Shown here: positions 38,350 to 48,529 of the stretch, piece after piece
How positions within the stretch are numbered: position 1 is the first letter of the stretch
Layout: each line of letters begins with the position of its first letter
Source: Artemisia argyi
Lineage: Eukaryota > Streptophyta > Magnoliopsida > Asterales > Asteraceae
DNA: 64,000 nt
Assembly: GCA_030686995.1 (NCBI GenBank)
Contig: CM060692.1
Coordinates: forward strand, 9,529,465-9,593,464
Direction: 5' to 3'
Program-made: the position numbers and the translations under genes
Notes under the pieces: model-generated
Databases searched by the model: none
What the model was told of the DNA's origin: nothing
Seen by the model: only the letters and a program-made list of their open reading frames with translations

Positions 38350-38393
38350 TGTTATCTGTTATCTGTTATCTGTTATCTGTTATCTGTTATCTG
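38350..38393 (+). repeat. Heptamer tandem repeat (TTATCTG)n in the G 3' LTR
   Basis: About six perfect units of TTATCTG. It is length-variable compared with the 5' LTR. Confidence 0.88.
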
Positions 38394-38753
38394 GTGAATG
38401 TGGATGTGTGTGCAATACACGTCCTTCACAAATTCTGGGAGCTAGCTACTCCATTATGTTGCCTTATGTGTGAATTATGATTATGCTAAGTTATCTGTTT
38501 CTGAGCTCATGGTATTATTATGGTTCTGACTCTGTTTATACAGGTGACTATATGAATTCCTTACATAACTTATACATTTTATTTCCGTATAATTCGTTAT
38601 ACCTAAATATGATTTTTCCCCAAAATATATTATTTGTATTTCAGCATTTTATTTCAGTTTATTATTGTTATATCCGTTCACTGGGCTTTTTAAGCTCAGC
38701 CGCATTTTTTTTTACCGCGGCATGTATTCAAGATAGCTTTCGGGATAGCTTTC

Positions 38754-39356
38754 TGTTGGGAATTAAATAATCAGAAGAATCAGCATAAAGGCTTAAGGAA
38801 ATACATCAAGTATATTTCTACTGATAAAGCACAAAGCACATTTCCACTGATGGATTCTGCTGAAGAAGAAAGAAAAGATAAGAGCATACAAGATGATGAC
38901 ATAGTTTCTACTTATTAACCAAAGAAGAAGAAAGAAAAGATAAGAGCATACAAGATGATGACATAGTTTCTACTGATAAAGAACAAGAACAGAGCTGATA
39001 GGAGAAAGTTCTATCTAGATCAAAAGATGAAAGGTTTCAATTTCAGTTCACTACGTTTGTTCATCACTTCCAAAGACATGCTGAAAGTTAATTTCTATTT
39101 CTAGGAACAAGCATCCTAGATACACAGCATCATTGCCTCTTATAATTCTTCAAGTTGAATATTGCACCATATTTTAGTCCAAGATTGGAGCAAAGAAAAG
39201 AAAGCAGAGGAGTTACAGAGAAAGACATTCAATCACTCAAAAGAGAAGAAATTTCAGATCACAGTCTGACAATGAAGTGTTTGAAAGATCTTCACAAAGT
39301 CCTCATTTAATTCAGAAAAACATGTTTGAATGTAATTCACATGTTTAGGGGAGGAT
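38754..39356 (+). repeat. C2 leftover of an extra upstream unit: truncated LTR plus 3' interior
   Basis: 38754-38867 matches the first 114 bases of the LTR. It then joins, at a GAAGAA microhomology, sequence matching the end of the C2 interior (47193-47629). A segment of about 60 bp (AAAAGATAAGAGCATACAAG type) occurs twice here (38870 and 38935) but once at the 3' end. The purine tract AGGGGAGGAT precedes the next LTR. Confidence 0.88.
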
Positions 39357-40096
39357 TGTTGGGAATTAAATAATCAGAAGAATCAGCATAAAGGCTTAAG
39401 GAAATACGTCAAGTATGTTTCTGCTGATAAAGCACAAAGCACGTTTCCACTGATGGATTCTGCTGAAGAACGTTTTCTACTGAAGGTGTTTCTACTGATG
39501 GATTCTGCTGATACTACTATGACTCATACAACAGCTGTGTAGATAAGTACGACTTATTCTACTGATTCATATACAAGATAATATCTTTGTTGTAGTCATC
39601 AAATGGAACACTCCAAGTGAGTTGTAATCCTAGATACATGTATCTTAATGACTGACATGATAAGTCATCATCTAGCTAGAATGAAGATTAGTCATAAGCT
39701 AGTAATAAAGATGAGTCATATAGATTGTAAAGGATCTTTTCCTTGGACTATAAAAGGAAGATCTTAGATATGACTTAATTGTGCGTGTGATAGCAATATA
39801 TGTGAGTAGAGATATACATAAAACATTAGAACAAAACACAAGATTCAAGGTCTTTGTAACCCTAGTGATAGTGAAGATCACTCGTATTATTTTGAATAAT
39901 ATTGAATCATTTGGTGAAATACTTTCATTGTTCTTTGTTAAATAAACACAAGCATCACAGTTCCATTTCCAATAAACATTCTAAGTGTGGTTAAGTAGAT
40001 TCCGCATACTTAATCATATTCACTCAAAGTATCATATTTACACATTACAAAGGTCCAACACCTCATAGTGTGTGATCAAATCAAGTGATCCTCTCA
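39357..40096 (+). repeat. C2 5' (middle) LTR
   Basis: 740 bp, TGTTGGGAATT...CCTCTCA. It has a clear TATA box, CTATAAAAG, at 39748-39756. Confidence 0.93.
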
Positions 40097-40098
40097 GT

Positions 40099-40110
40099 TG
40101 GTATCAGAGC
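40099..40110 (+). promoter_or_regulatory. C2 primer-binding site
   Basis: TGGTATCAGAGC, two bases after the LTR: the exact tRNA-iMet complement. Confidence 0.92.
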
Positions 40111-40143
40111 TTCCAGGTTGATATCTTTGATTTAGAAGAAGAA

Positions 40144-42300
40144 ATGGACACATAATCTATTCAAACAAATGTTGCTGCAAAGTTGCCAGTTCTCAAACAA
40201 AATGAGTTTGAATCGTGGAGGTTAAGAATAGAACAGTTTTTCCAGGTGCAAGATTACACTCTCTGGGAAATCATTGAAGATGGAAACTCTTTCAAACCCA
40301 CAACCACTTCATCAACAGTTGAAGGTAGGGAAATTACAGTTGTTCAAACTATCCCTACAACTACTGATGAAAGAATAAAGAAGAAAAATGATCTTAAGGC
40401 TAGAAGTATGCTGATGATGACCATTCCAAATGATCAACTTATAAACTTCAGCAAATTCAAAGATGCCAAGTCATTATTTGAGGCAATTGTTGCAAGGTAT
40501 GGAGGGAATGAAGCCACCAAGAAGACCCAGAAAACCCTTCTCAAGCAGCAGTTTGAAAATTTCTCATCAACCATGAATGAATCTCTTGACCACATGTTTA
40601 CAAGGCTACAGAAAATTGTGAGTCAACTTGCTGTTCTTGGGGTTGATATACCTCAAGAAGATTTAAACTCAAAATTTCTGAGAAGCTTACCAGAAGAGTG
40701 GGCTATGCATGTTGTTGTTTGGAAGAATAAACCAGACATAGATACTATGGATCTTATGGATTTGTATAGCAACTTTAAAATTGTGGAACAAGAAGTAAAG
40801 AAAACTGAGTCTCTAGTTCATATACTGGGAACATGGCTTTTATGTCATCTCCTAGTATCTCAAACCCAGTTAAAGATGAAAAGGTTGATAATGGAATTGG
40901 TCCTGCTAGTTCATCAAGCAGTACTTTTGGTATATTGAATGAAAAGGCTTGTTGTGCCTTTTTCACAAGTCAGAATAATGGGTCCATGCTTACTCATGAA
41001 GATCTTCTAGAAATCAATGATGATGATTTAGAAGAGATGGACCTAAAATGGCAAATTTCTCTTCTTAGCATGAGGGCTAAGAAATTCTATCAGAGGACGG
41101 GGAAAAAACTCACCATCAGCAGCAATGATACTGCTGGTTTTGACAAGTCAAAGATAGAATGCCATAACTGTCATATGTTGGGGCACTTCTCAAGAGAATG
41201 TAGAAGGCCAAGGCAGTAAGATAGCAAGAATAGAGGTTTTGGAAGCAAGTCCAAGACAGGGGAATCAACCAATCCAAAGGTTATGGTAGCCATTGATGGA
41301 TTAGGATTTGATTAGAGCTTTACTGCTGATGAAGAAGAAGCTTCTTCTCAGATAGCTCTTATGGCTTTCTCTACAGAGGTACAATCTGAAAAAGTTTGTT
41401 CAAATAATTGTTCTGCTCTTAAAAGTTTAGAAACCTTAACCAAACGTTATGAGAATCAAAGAACAGAGTTAATTGATATAGCTCATAGCTTAACTAATCA
41501 TAAAAGAGGTATAGCTACTCTAGAGGAACAAGTCATACATTTTCGAACAAATGAATCTACCTTTACTGATGTCAAAATTCTTCTTGAAAGAGAAATAATG
41601 TTTAAAGATAATGACATTAGTAACTTTAAAGCTGAAGTAGATAGGCTTAGTAAGGCTAAAGAGAATATTCAAATGAGTGTAGAAACACTAGATTATGCAT
41701 CTAAGGGTGTAACTAACTTAATTGAATGTCAAGTTATAAATAAAGCTAAGTCTGGTGTTGGATACAAATCTGTTCCTCCACCATATAAAGGTATTCCTTC
41801 ACCCCCAGGAATTGACCTAGAACACACAGGATTACCTGAATTTCAACTACCTGAATTCAAATATGGAGTTCAACCAAAGACTAACTTAGTTGATAATGAA
41901 CCTTTGAAAGAAAGTGAAAGTTTAAGTAAAAATTTACTTCCTAAGGATAAGGTGTGTTCTTGTAGAAAGTCAGATGGTCCAATCATTGAGGACTCAACAT
42001 CTGATGATAAAAAGTTAAAACATGTTATGTCTAAACCTGAAGTGATTAAGAAAGCAGGAACAAGTGTTCCTAAGATAGTCAAACATAGTACTGAAAAGTC
42101 TAAAAACAATGTTAAACATGTTAGGCAACCCTAAAGAAATTGTGAACAATATAGAACCATAAACAAGCACAGAGGTAACCAAAGGAATTGGTATAGCCTC
42201 AAGTCTCTCCAACAAAGAGATAACAAAGCTTGTTATACATGTGGTAGTTTTGACCATCTTGCAGCTTTCTGTAATCAATGGGTATATGGGTATACAAACA
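40144..42300 (+). pseudogene. C2 gag, broken
   Basis: The ATG at 40144 is followed by a stop at codon 4 (MDT*), where the family appears to have Gln. The frame is then open to 40938 (WRLRIEQFFQVQDYTLWEII, ATKKTQKTLLKQQFENFSS). A frameshift near 40810-40840 moves to the 40833-41219 frame, which carries the first knuckle CHNCHMLGHFSREC. A stop follows, then a coiled-coil-like stretch (41361-42134; ENQRTELIDIAHSLTNHKRG). A second knuckle, CYTCGSFDHLAAFC, lies at about 42231-42272. Gag builds the particle and binds RNA. Confidence 0.87.
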
Positions 42301-44205
42301 ATAGGGTGAATCTAAAAAGGCAAACACCTAAAAGTCACTCTAACTTTACTAGATCAAAACCCAAAACAGTTTCATTTCCTGCTGATAAGAAAATGGTTTC
42401 TGCTGATAGACCATATCTGACTGTTTACCCAAAAACAACAGTTAAAAATGCTAAAACAACTTTCAAATATGCATTAAATGTTGTTAAAAGACCCATTCTA
42501 ACAAAGGCAGTAGTCCAAAAACAAGTTTGGAAACCAAAGGATACAACTGCAAAGCCATCAGTTTCTGCTGATAGCCAAACAGTTCATATCACTGCTAAGG
42601 GAAATAGGACAAATGCTGTTAAGGCCTCAGCATGTTGGATTCTTAAATCCAATGTTGCATCAACTATTCTCAAAAGATTAAATTTCATTGATGCAAGAGG
42701 CAGATCCAAGTCAGAAATGGTTTGGATCCCAAAACAAAACTAATTCCTTTATTTTTGTGCAGGGACATTCATCAGCAGATACTGAAGATCAAGGATTCTC
42801 AGATAGTGGATGTTCAAGGCACATGACAGGCAACAAGTCTTATCTCTCAAATTTTCAATCAGTAGATGGAGGCTATGTTACCTTTGGAGGAAAAATTACT
42901 GGTAAAGGTACTATTAAAACCGGTAAACTAGATTTTGAAGATGTGTACTATGTGCAAGAGCTTAAGTATAATCTTTTCAGTGTCTTACAAATGTGTGACA
43001 AAAAGAACAAAGTTCTCTTTACTGACACTGAATGTCTTGTATTTTCTTTTGATTTTAAGATGCCTGATGAAAGTCAAGCACTTCTTAGAATTCCAAGAAA
43101 AGGCAACATGTACAGTGTTGATATGAAGAAGATTGTTCCAAAAGATTCTCTTACTTGTCTTATTGCTAAGGCCACATTGGATGAATCTATGAAATTGTAT
43201 AGGAGGCTTGGTCATATTAACTTCAAAACCATAAATAAGATTGTCAAAGATGGTTTGGTAAGAGGTTTACCTCAAAAACGATTTGAAAAGGATCAAACAT
43301 GCATTGCTTGTCTTAAAGGCAAACAACATAAAGCCACTTGCAAGGCCAAAATTTTTAACTCTATCAATCAATCATTGTTTATGCTGCATATGGACTTATT
43401 TGGTCCTACAAATGTTAGAAGTTTGTTGCATAAAAGATATTGTCTAGTTATTACTGATGACTTTAGTAGATTTACATGGTTATTCTTTTTAGGAACTAAG
43501 GATGAGACTTCTAGCATCTTTAAGACCTTCATTACAGAGATAGAAAACCTAGTAAGCAAAAGAGTAAAAGTCATTAGATGTGATAATGGGACAGAATTTA
43601 AGAATAGAGTTATGGATGATTTCTACAAAGAAGAAGGTATTAAAAGAGAATTTAGTGTTGCAAGAACTCCACAACAGAATGGAGTTGCTGAAAGGAAAAA
43701 TAGAACACTAATAGAAGCTGCTAGAACTATGTTAGCTGACTCTAAGTTGCCTATAACTTTTTGGGCAGAAGCAGTCAACACTGCTTGCTATGTTCAAAAT
43801 AGAGTTTTAGTTGTAAAACCTCACAATAAGACATCATATGAACTTTTTAGAGGTAGAACTCCTGAAATCGGATTTCTTAGACCTTTTGGATGTCATGTGA
43901 TAATTCTTAATACCTTAGACCATCTTGGAAAGTTTGATGGTAAAGCAGATGAAGGATTCTTAGTTGGATATTCTATCAATAGCAAAGCATTTAGAGTATA
44001 CAACATGAGAACTAGAAGAGTAGAAGAAAATCTACATGTGAAGTTTTTGGAAAATAAAACCAATGTAGAAGGTCAAGGTCCCAAATGGCTATTTGATCTT
44101 GAATCTCAATCCAAATCAATGAATTATGTGCCTTTTGTTGCAGAAACTAATGAATTTTCAGGTTCACAAACTGCTGATGCAACAAATGGAAAAGGATTAG
44201 AGTGA
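42301..44205 (+). pseudogene. C2 protease and integrase
   Basis: The longest frame is 42688-44205. Protease active site: DSGCSRHMTG (about 42811). The integrase zinc region has LGHINF and CIACLKGKQHKA. The catalytic core has HMDLFGP (first Asp), CDNGTEF (second Asp) and PQQNGVAERKNRT (Glu). The C-terminal part includes GYSINSKAFRVYN. The frame ends at 44205 before RT, so the polyprotein is split. The integrase segment itself looks intact. Confidence 0.9.
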
Positions 44206-44224
44206 CGCAAATCAAGATTATGTT

Positions 44225-46218
44225 ATGATGCCAATATGGACAAATACAAGTGTGGATTCAACTTCAATTAATGGTGAATGTTCTTCTGGTAAATCTAAAA
44301 AAGATGTTGAAGATGAATGCAAGAAAGATAGAACTAAGGAACAAGAGTTTCAAGTCAGAAGTAACACTGTTGTTTCTACTGATAAGAAAATCGTTCCTGC
44401 TGATGAGCAAAATGTTTCTGCTGATGGACCATCAGAAGAAACACAAGCAAATCTCTCAGAAAATGAAGCGGATTTCAACAACCTTCCACCTGATTATCAA
44501 GTTCTTTCTACTCCACACTCAAGGATTCACAAAGTTCACTCCCTGGACAATGTGATTGGAGATGTACAATCAGGAGTGAAGACAAGACAACAATTGATGT
44601 CTTCAGATCAACAAGGGCTTCTTGATGCCCTTTATGCTTCAAATAGCATGAGTTTTCAAATTCTTGCTTATTTGTATGTTTTCTCTCACAAGATGAACCA
44701 AAGAATATTCATAAAGCCCTAGAGAATTCAAGCTGGTTGGAGGCTATGCAAGAGGAGCTTCTTCAGTTTAAGATTCAAAAGGTATGGGTGCTAGTTGATT
44801 TACCAAGTGGTGTAAGAGTAATTGGCACTAGATGGGTTTTTTGGAATAAAAGGGATGAAAGGGGCATAGTGATAAGAAATAAAGCTAGATTAGTAGCTCA
44901 AGGGTACACACAAGAAGAAGGGATAGACTATGAAGAAGTTTTTGCTCCAGTAGCAAGGATTGAAGCCATTAGACTCTTTTTGGCTTATGCTTCATTTATG
45001 GGATTCATAGTTTATCAAATGGATGTCAAGAGTGCTTTCTTATATGGTACTATTGAAGAGGAGGTGTATGTCTCACAACCTCCTGGTTTTGTTGATCCTG
45101 ACCATCCAGACAAAGTGTACAAGGTTGTTAAAGCTCTATATGGCCTACATCAGGCACCAAGAGCTTGGTATGAAACACTGGCTTCCTACTTAATTTCAAA
45201 TGGATTTCAAATAGGCAAGATAGATCAGACACTTTTCACCAAGAAGCATAAGAAGGATCTTTTGCTAGTTCAAGTGTATGTGGATGATATCATCTTTGGA
45301 TCTACAAGGAAGGAGATGTGTTTGGAGTTTGAGAAGCTTATGCACAATAAGTTTCAGATGAGTTCTATGGGAGAACTTACATTCTTTTTAGGTCCGCAGG
45401 TTAAACAATCAAGAGAAGGAATCTTTATTAGTCAAGACAAATATGTAGCAGAGATTCTTAGAAAGTTTCAATTTGCTGATTCCAAAACAGCAAGCGCACC
45501 AATGGATCCTGAGAAGCCACTTCTTAAAGATGTAGAAGGAACTAATGTGAATGTACACACATACAGATCTATGATAGATTCTTTGATGTATCTCACATCA
45601 TCAAGACCTGATATCATGTTCTATGTTTGTGCTTGCGCAAGATATCAAGTAACTCCTAAGGTTTCTCATTTAACAGCAGTCAAGAGAATTTTTAGATATC
45701 TCAAGGGTCAACCTAGGTTGGGTCTGTGGTACTCTAAGGAGTCATCTTTTGACTTGGTAGCATACTCAGATAGTGATTATGCTGGTGCTAGCTTGGACAG
45801 AAAGTCAACAACAGGAGGATGTCAATTCCTTGGGTGTAGACTTATCTTATGGCAGTGTAAGAAGCAGACAATGGTGGCTACTTCAACAACTAAAGCTGAA
45901 TATGTAGCTGCTGCAAATTGTTGTGGTCAAGTCCTATGGTTTCAAAACCAACTTCTTGATTATGGGTACAATTTCTTACATACCATTATTCATATTGATA
46001 ATAGTAGTACAATTTGCATTATTAAAAATCCAGTGCAACATTCAAAGACAAAACACATTGAAATAAGACATCATTTTATTAGAGATTGCAATGAAAAGAG
46101 GTTAATTCAAGTAATGAAAATTGCTTCAGAACAAAACTTTGCAGATCTTCTTACAAAAGCTTTTGATGTTGGTAGATTTCAGTACTTGGTAGCAGGTATT
46201 GGAATGCTTAATCTTTAA
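44225..46218 (+). pseudogene. C2 RT and RNase H
   Basis: A short linker frame (44225-44722) is followed by a 493-residue frame at 44737-46218. RT has the [20 protein letters not shown] block, [11 protein letters not shown] and the catalytic [10 protein letters not shown]. RNase H has [17 protein letters not shown] and ends with [16 protein letters not shown] before a natural stop. This is the best preserved enzyme region in the window. It is separated from gag and integrase by stops, so the element is not autonomous as it stands. Confidence 0.92.
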
Positions 46219-47629
46219 AATTTTCAATATAATGTGTTCTCGTATATAGATTTTGTTAATGCATCTAACTTTGTCATCTAAAACTACTATTACCAATTTA
46301 AAAGTTATTCATACAGTTAGTTCTATGATTATTCTAATTCAAGACAAGTACTTTGTACTTTGTTCTTTTGGTTTTAGACTAACAATTTCAGGTATGAATG
46401 TTTGAGCTAAAAGGCTATTTCAAGTGAAATCTATGATCATTGTTGCTGATATAATAGGTTCATGATAGAAAGAGTTTAGGATTTCAAAACTCCTTAAAAC
46501 TTCTTTCATGGAACCTGATTATGATGTTTCACATTGAATTGATGATTTAGTTGATCAGTTAATAACTGATACAACTCACTTTCAATCATTTTATACTCTC
46601 AAGTATAATGTGACTAATCTACGGATATCTGATAGAAAGAATAGCGAGCAAAAGTGAATCTAACACTTGTGTTAGAGGTAACAAATGCCACGAGCTGGAA
46701 ACCCTGTAAAGAAAGACTTTTGAATAGGTTTATCTGTACACAGGCAGTTATTTATAACTGAAAACATTGGTTCTCACACAACCAGAGGTTGCTTTAAACA
46801 AAAATTTTGATTAAGTGTTAGTTACCACACTTAATCCCTTCAAAATGGTTAGAAGCAGTATGATTTTTAATCAGAAAATCATGTTCATACTGCTAAGTCA
46901 AATATTTCTTAAAAAGGATTTTCAAAGAGGCTCAGAAAATCATCTTCTGATGGATTATGAGTCAATACTCAGTGATTCACCACTCATAGGAGGTTACACA
47001 CCTAGAAGTGATGAGGGCAGTATTTAAACTCTTAAGGAATTGATGGCTTCATGTACAAATTGTCTGAAAACATGGAAATTGCTAGATCAGATGATATGAT
47101 ATGATTGTGAGAGATCTTCCAAACAGGGGAGGAAATTGCTCAAGAGAGAAATAAATCTCAGGGGAGGTTACAAAAGCCCTTTAAAGGAAGATTAACCAAA
47201 GAAGAAGAAAGAAAAGATAAGAGCATACAAGATGATGACATAGTTTCTACTGATAAAGAACAAGAACAGAGCTGATAGGAGAAAGTTCTATCTAGATCAA
47301 AAGATGAAAGGTTTCAATTTTAGTTCACTACATTTGTTCATCACTTCCAAAGACATGCTGAAAGTTAATTTCTATTTCTTGGAACAAGCATCCAAGATAC
47401 ACAGCATCATTGCCTCTTATAATTCTTCAGAATATTGCACCATCTTTTAGTCCAAGATTGGAGCAAAGAAAAGAAAGCAGAGGAGTTACAGAGAAAGACA
47501 TTCAATCACTCAAAAGAGAAGAAAGTTCAGATCACCGTCTGACAATGAAGTGTTTGAAAGATCTTCACAAAGTCCTCATTTAATTCAGAAAAACATGTTT
47601 GAATGTAATTCACATGTTTAGGGGAGGAT
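46219..47629 (+). other. C2 3' interior with degraded extra ORF
   Basis: About 1.4 kb after the RNase H stop. One piece (46815-47027) ends with SPLIGGYTPRSDEGS. This resembles, from memory, a conserved spot in the extra (sometimes called env-like) ORF of Sireviruses. It is broken by stops on both sides and is a remnant. The purine tract AGGGGAGGAT lies before the LTR. Confidence 0.55.
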
Positions 47630-48372
47630 TGTTGGGAATTAAATAATCAGAAGAATCAGCATAAAGGCTTAAGGAAATACATCAAGTATGTTTCTGCTGA
47701 TAAAGCACAAAGCACGTTTCCACTGATGGATTCTGCTGAAGAACGTTTTCTACTGAAGGTGTTTCTACTGATGGATTCTACTGATACTACTATGACTCAT
47801 ACAACAGCTGTGTAGATAAGTACGACTTATTCTACTGATTCATATACAAGATAATATCTTTGTTGTAGTCATCAAATTGAACACTCCAAGTGAATTGTAA
47901 TCCTAGATACATGTTGTATCTTAAGGACTGACATGATAAGTCATCATCTAGCTAGAAAGAAGATTAGTCATAAGCTAGTAATAAAGATAAGTCATATAGA
48001 TTGTAAAAGATCTATTCCTTGGACTGTAAAAGGAAGATCTTAGATATGACTTAATTGTGCGTGTGATAGCAATATATGTGAGTAGAGATATACATAAAAC
48101 ATTATAACAAAATACAATACTCAAGGTCTTTGTAACCCTAGTGATAGTGAAGATCACTCGTATTATTTTGAATAATATTGAATCGTTTGGTGAAATACTT
48201 TCATTGTTCTTTGTTAAATAAACACAAGCATCACAGTTCCATTTCCAATAAACATTCTAAGTGTGGTTAAGTAGATTCCGTATACTTAATCATATTCACT
48301 CAAAGTATCATATTTACACATTACAAAGGTCCAACACCTCATAGTGTGTGATCAAATCAAGTGATCCTCTCA
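47630..48372 (+). repeat. C2 3' LTR
   Basis: 743 bp, nearly identical to 39357-40096. Its TATA box is altered to CTGTAAAAG (about 48024). Confidence 0.93.
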
Positions 48373-48529
48373 CTTTCTGGGACTAAATGTAGAACTGAGT
48401 GAAGATTTGACCATAGTAATCTTGGTCAAGGTTAATTATGTAAGATTTCCTTTTGTATATGTTTATGTATGTTTCTGATATGACACCATATTTGTAACAG
48501 TTTTACCCTTGTTGGGTTGGAGTGTTACA

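Larger units (their letters stand above)
38754..48372 (+). mobile_element. C2: Sirevirus-like Ty1/copia with a three-LTR footprint
   Basis: The outer limits are set by the CTTTC target duplication (38749-38753, 48373-48377). Inside are a truncated first LTR, a piece of 3' interior, a full LTR (39357-40096), a long interior and a full LTR (47630-48372). The polyprotein order is gag, protease, integrase, RT, RNase H. A degraded downstream ORF resembles the extra 3' ORF of Sireviruses, and the gag has the long acidic type with two CCHC knuckles. Stops and frameshifts break it. The Sirevirus assignment is inference from domain style. Confidence 0.9.
1..48529 (+). mobile_element. G: gag-only Ty3/gypsy-type LTR retrotransposon, 5' end outside window
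   Basis: The element is defined by two copies of the same long LTR. Positions 1-1263, 9044-9242 and 33174-33717 align in order with 36797-38753 and 48378-48529. The LTR begins TGTAATACC (36014) and ends TGTTACA. A tRNA-Met type primer site follows the 5' LTR and a purine run (GAGAGGAAAAAG) precedes the 3' LTR. The interior is only about 2.3 kb and holds a broken gag with no recognisable protease, reverse transcriptase or integrase. Both LTRs have been split by later insertions. The right end (48529) abuts RNase H codons of copia C3, so G inserted into C3. The expected target duplication AAGTA (48530-48534) would have its partner left of the window. The Ty3/gypsy assignment rests on the gag type and is fairly secure; the lineage is not. 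Confidence 0.85.
36014..48529 (+). repeat. 3' LTR of G, interrupted by C2
   Basis: The pieces are 36014-38753 and 48378-48529, together about 2.9 kb. It starts TGTAATACC and ends TGTTACA. It contains about 97 bp near 37393-37489 that the 5' LTR lacks. It preserves the uninterrupted target sites of both C1 (near 38140) and E1 (near 38334). Confidence 0.9.
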
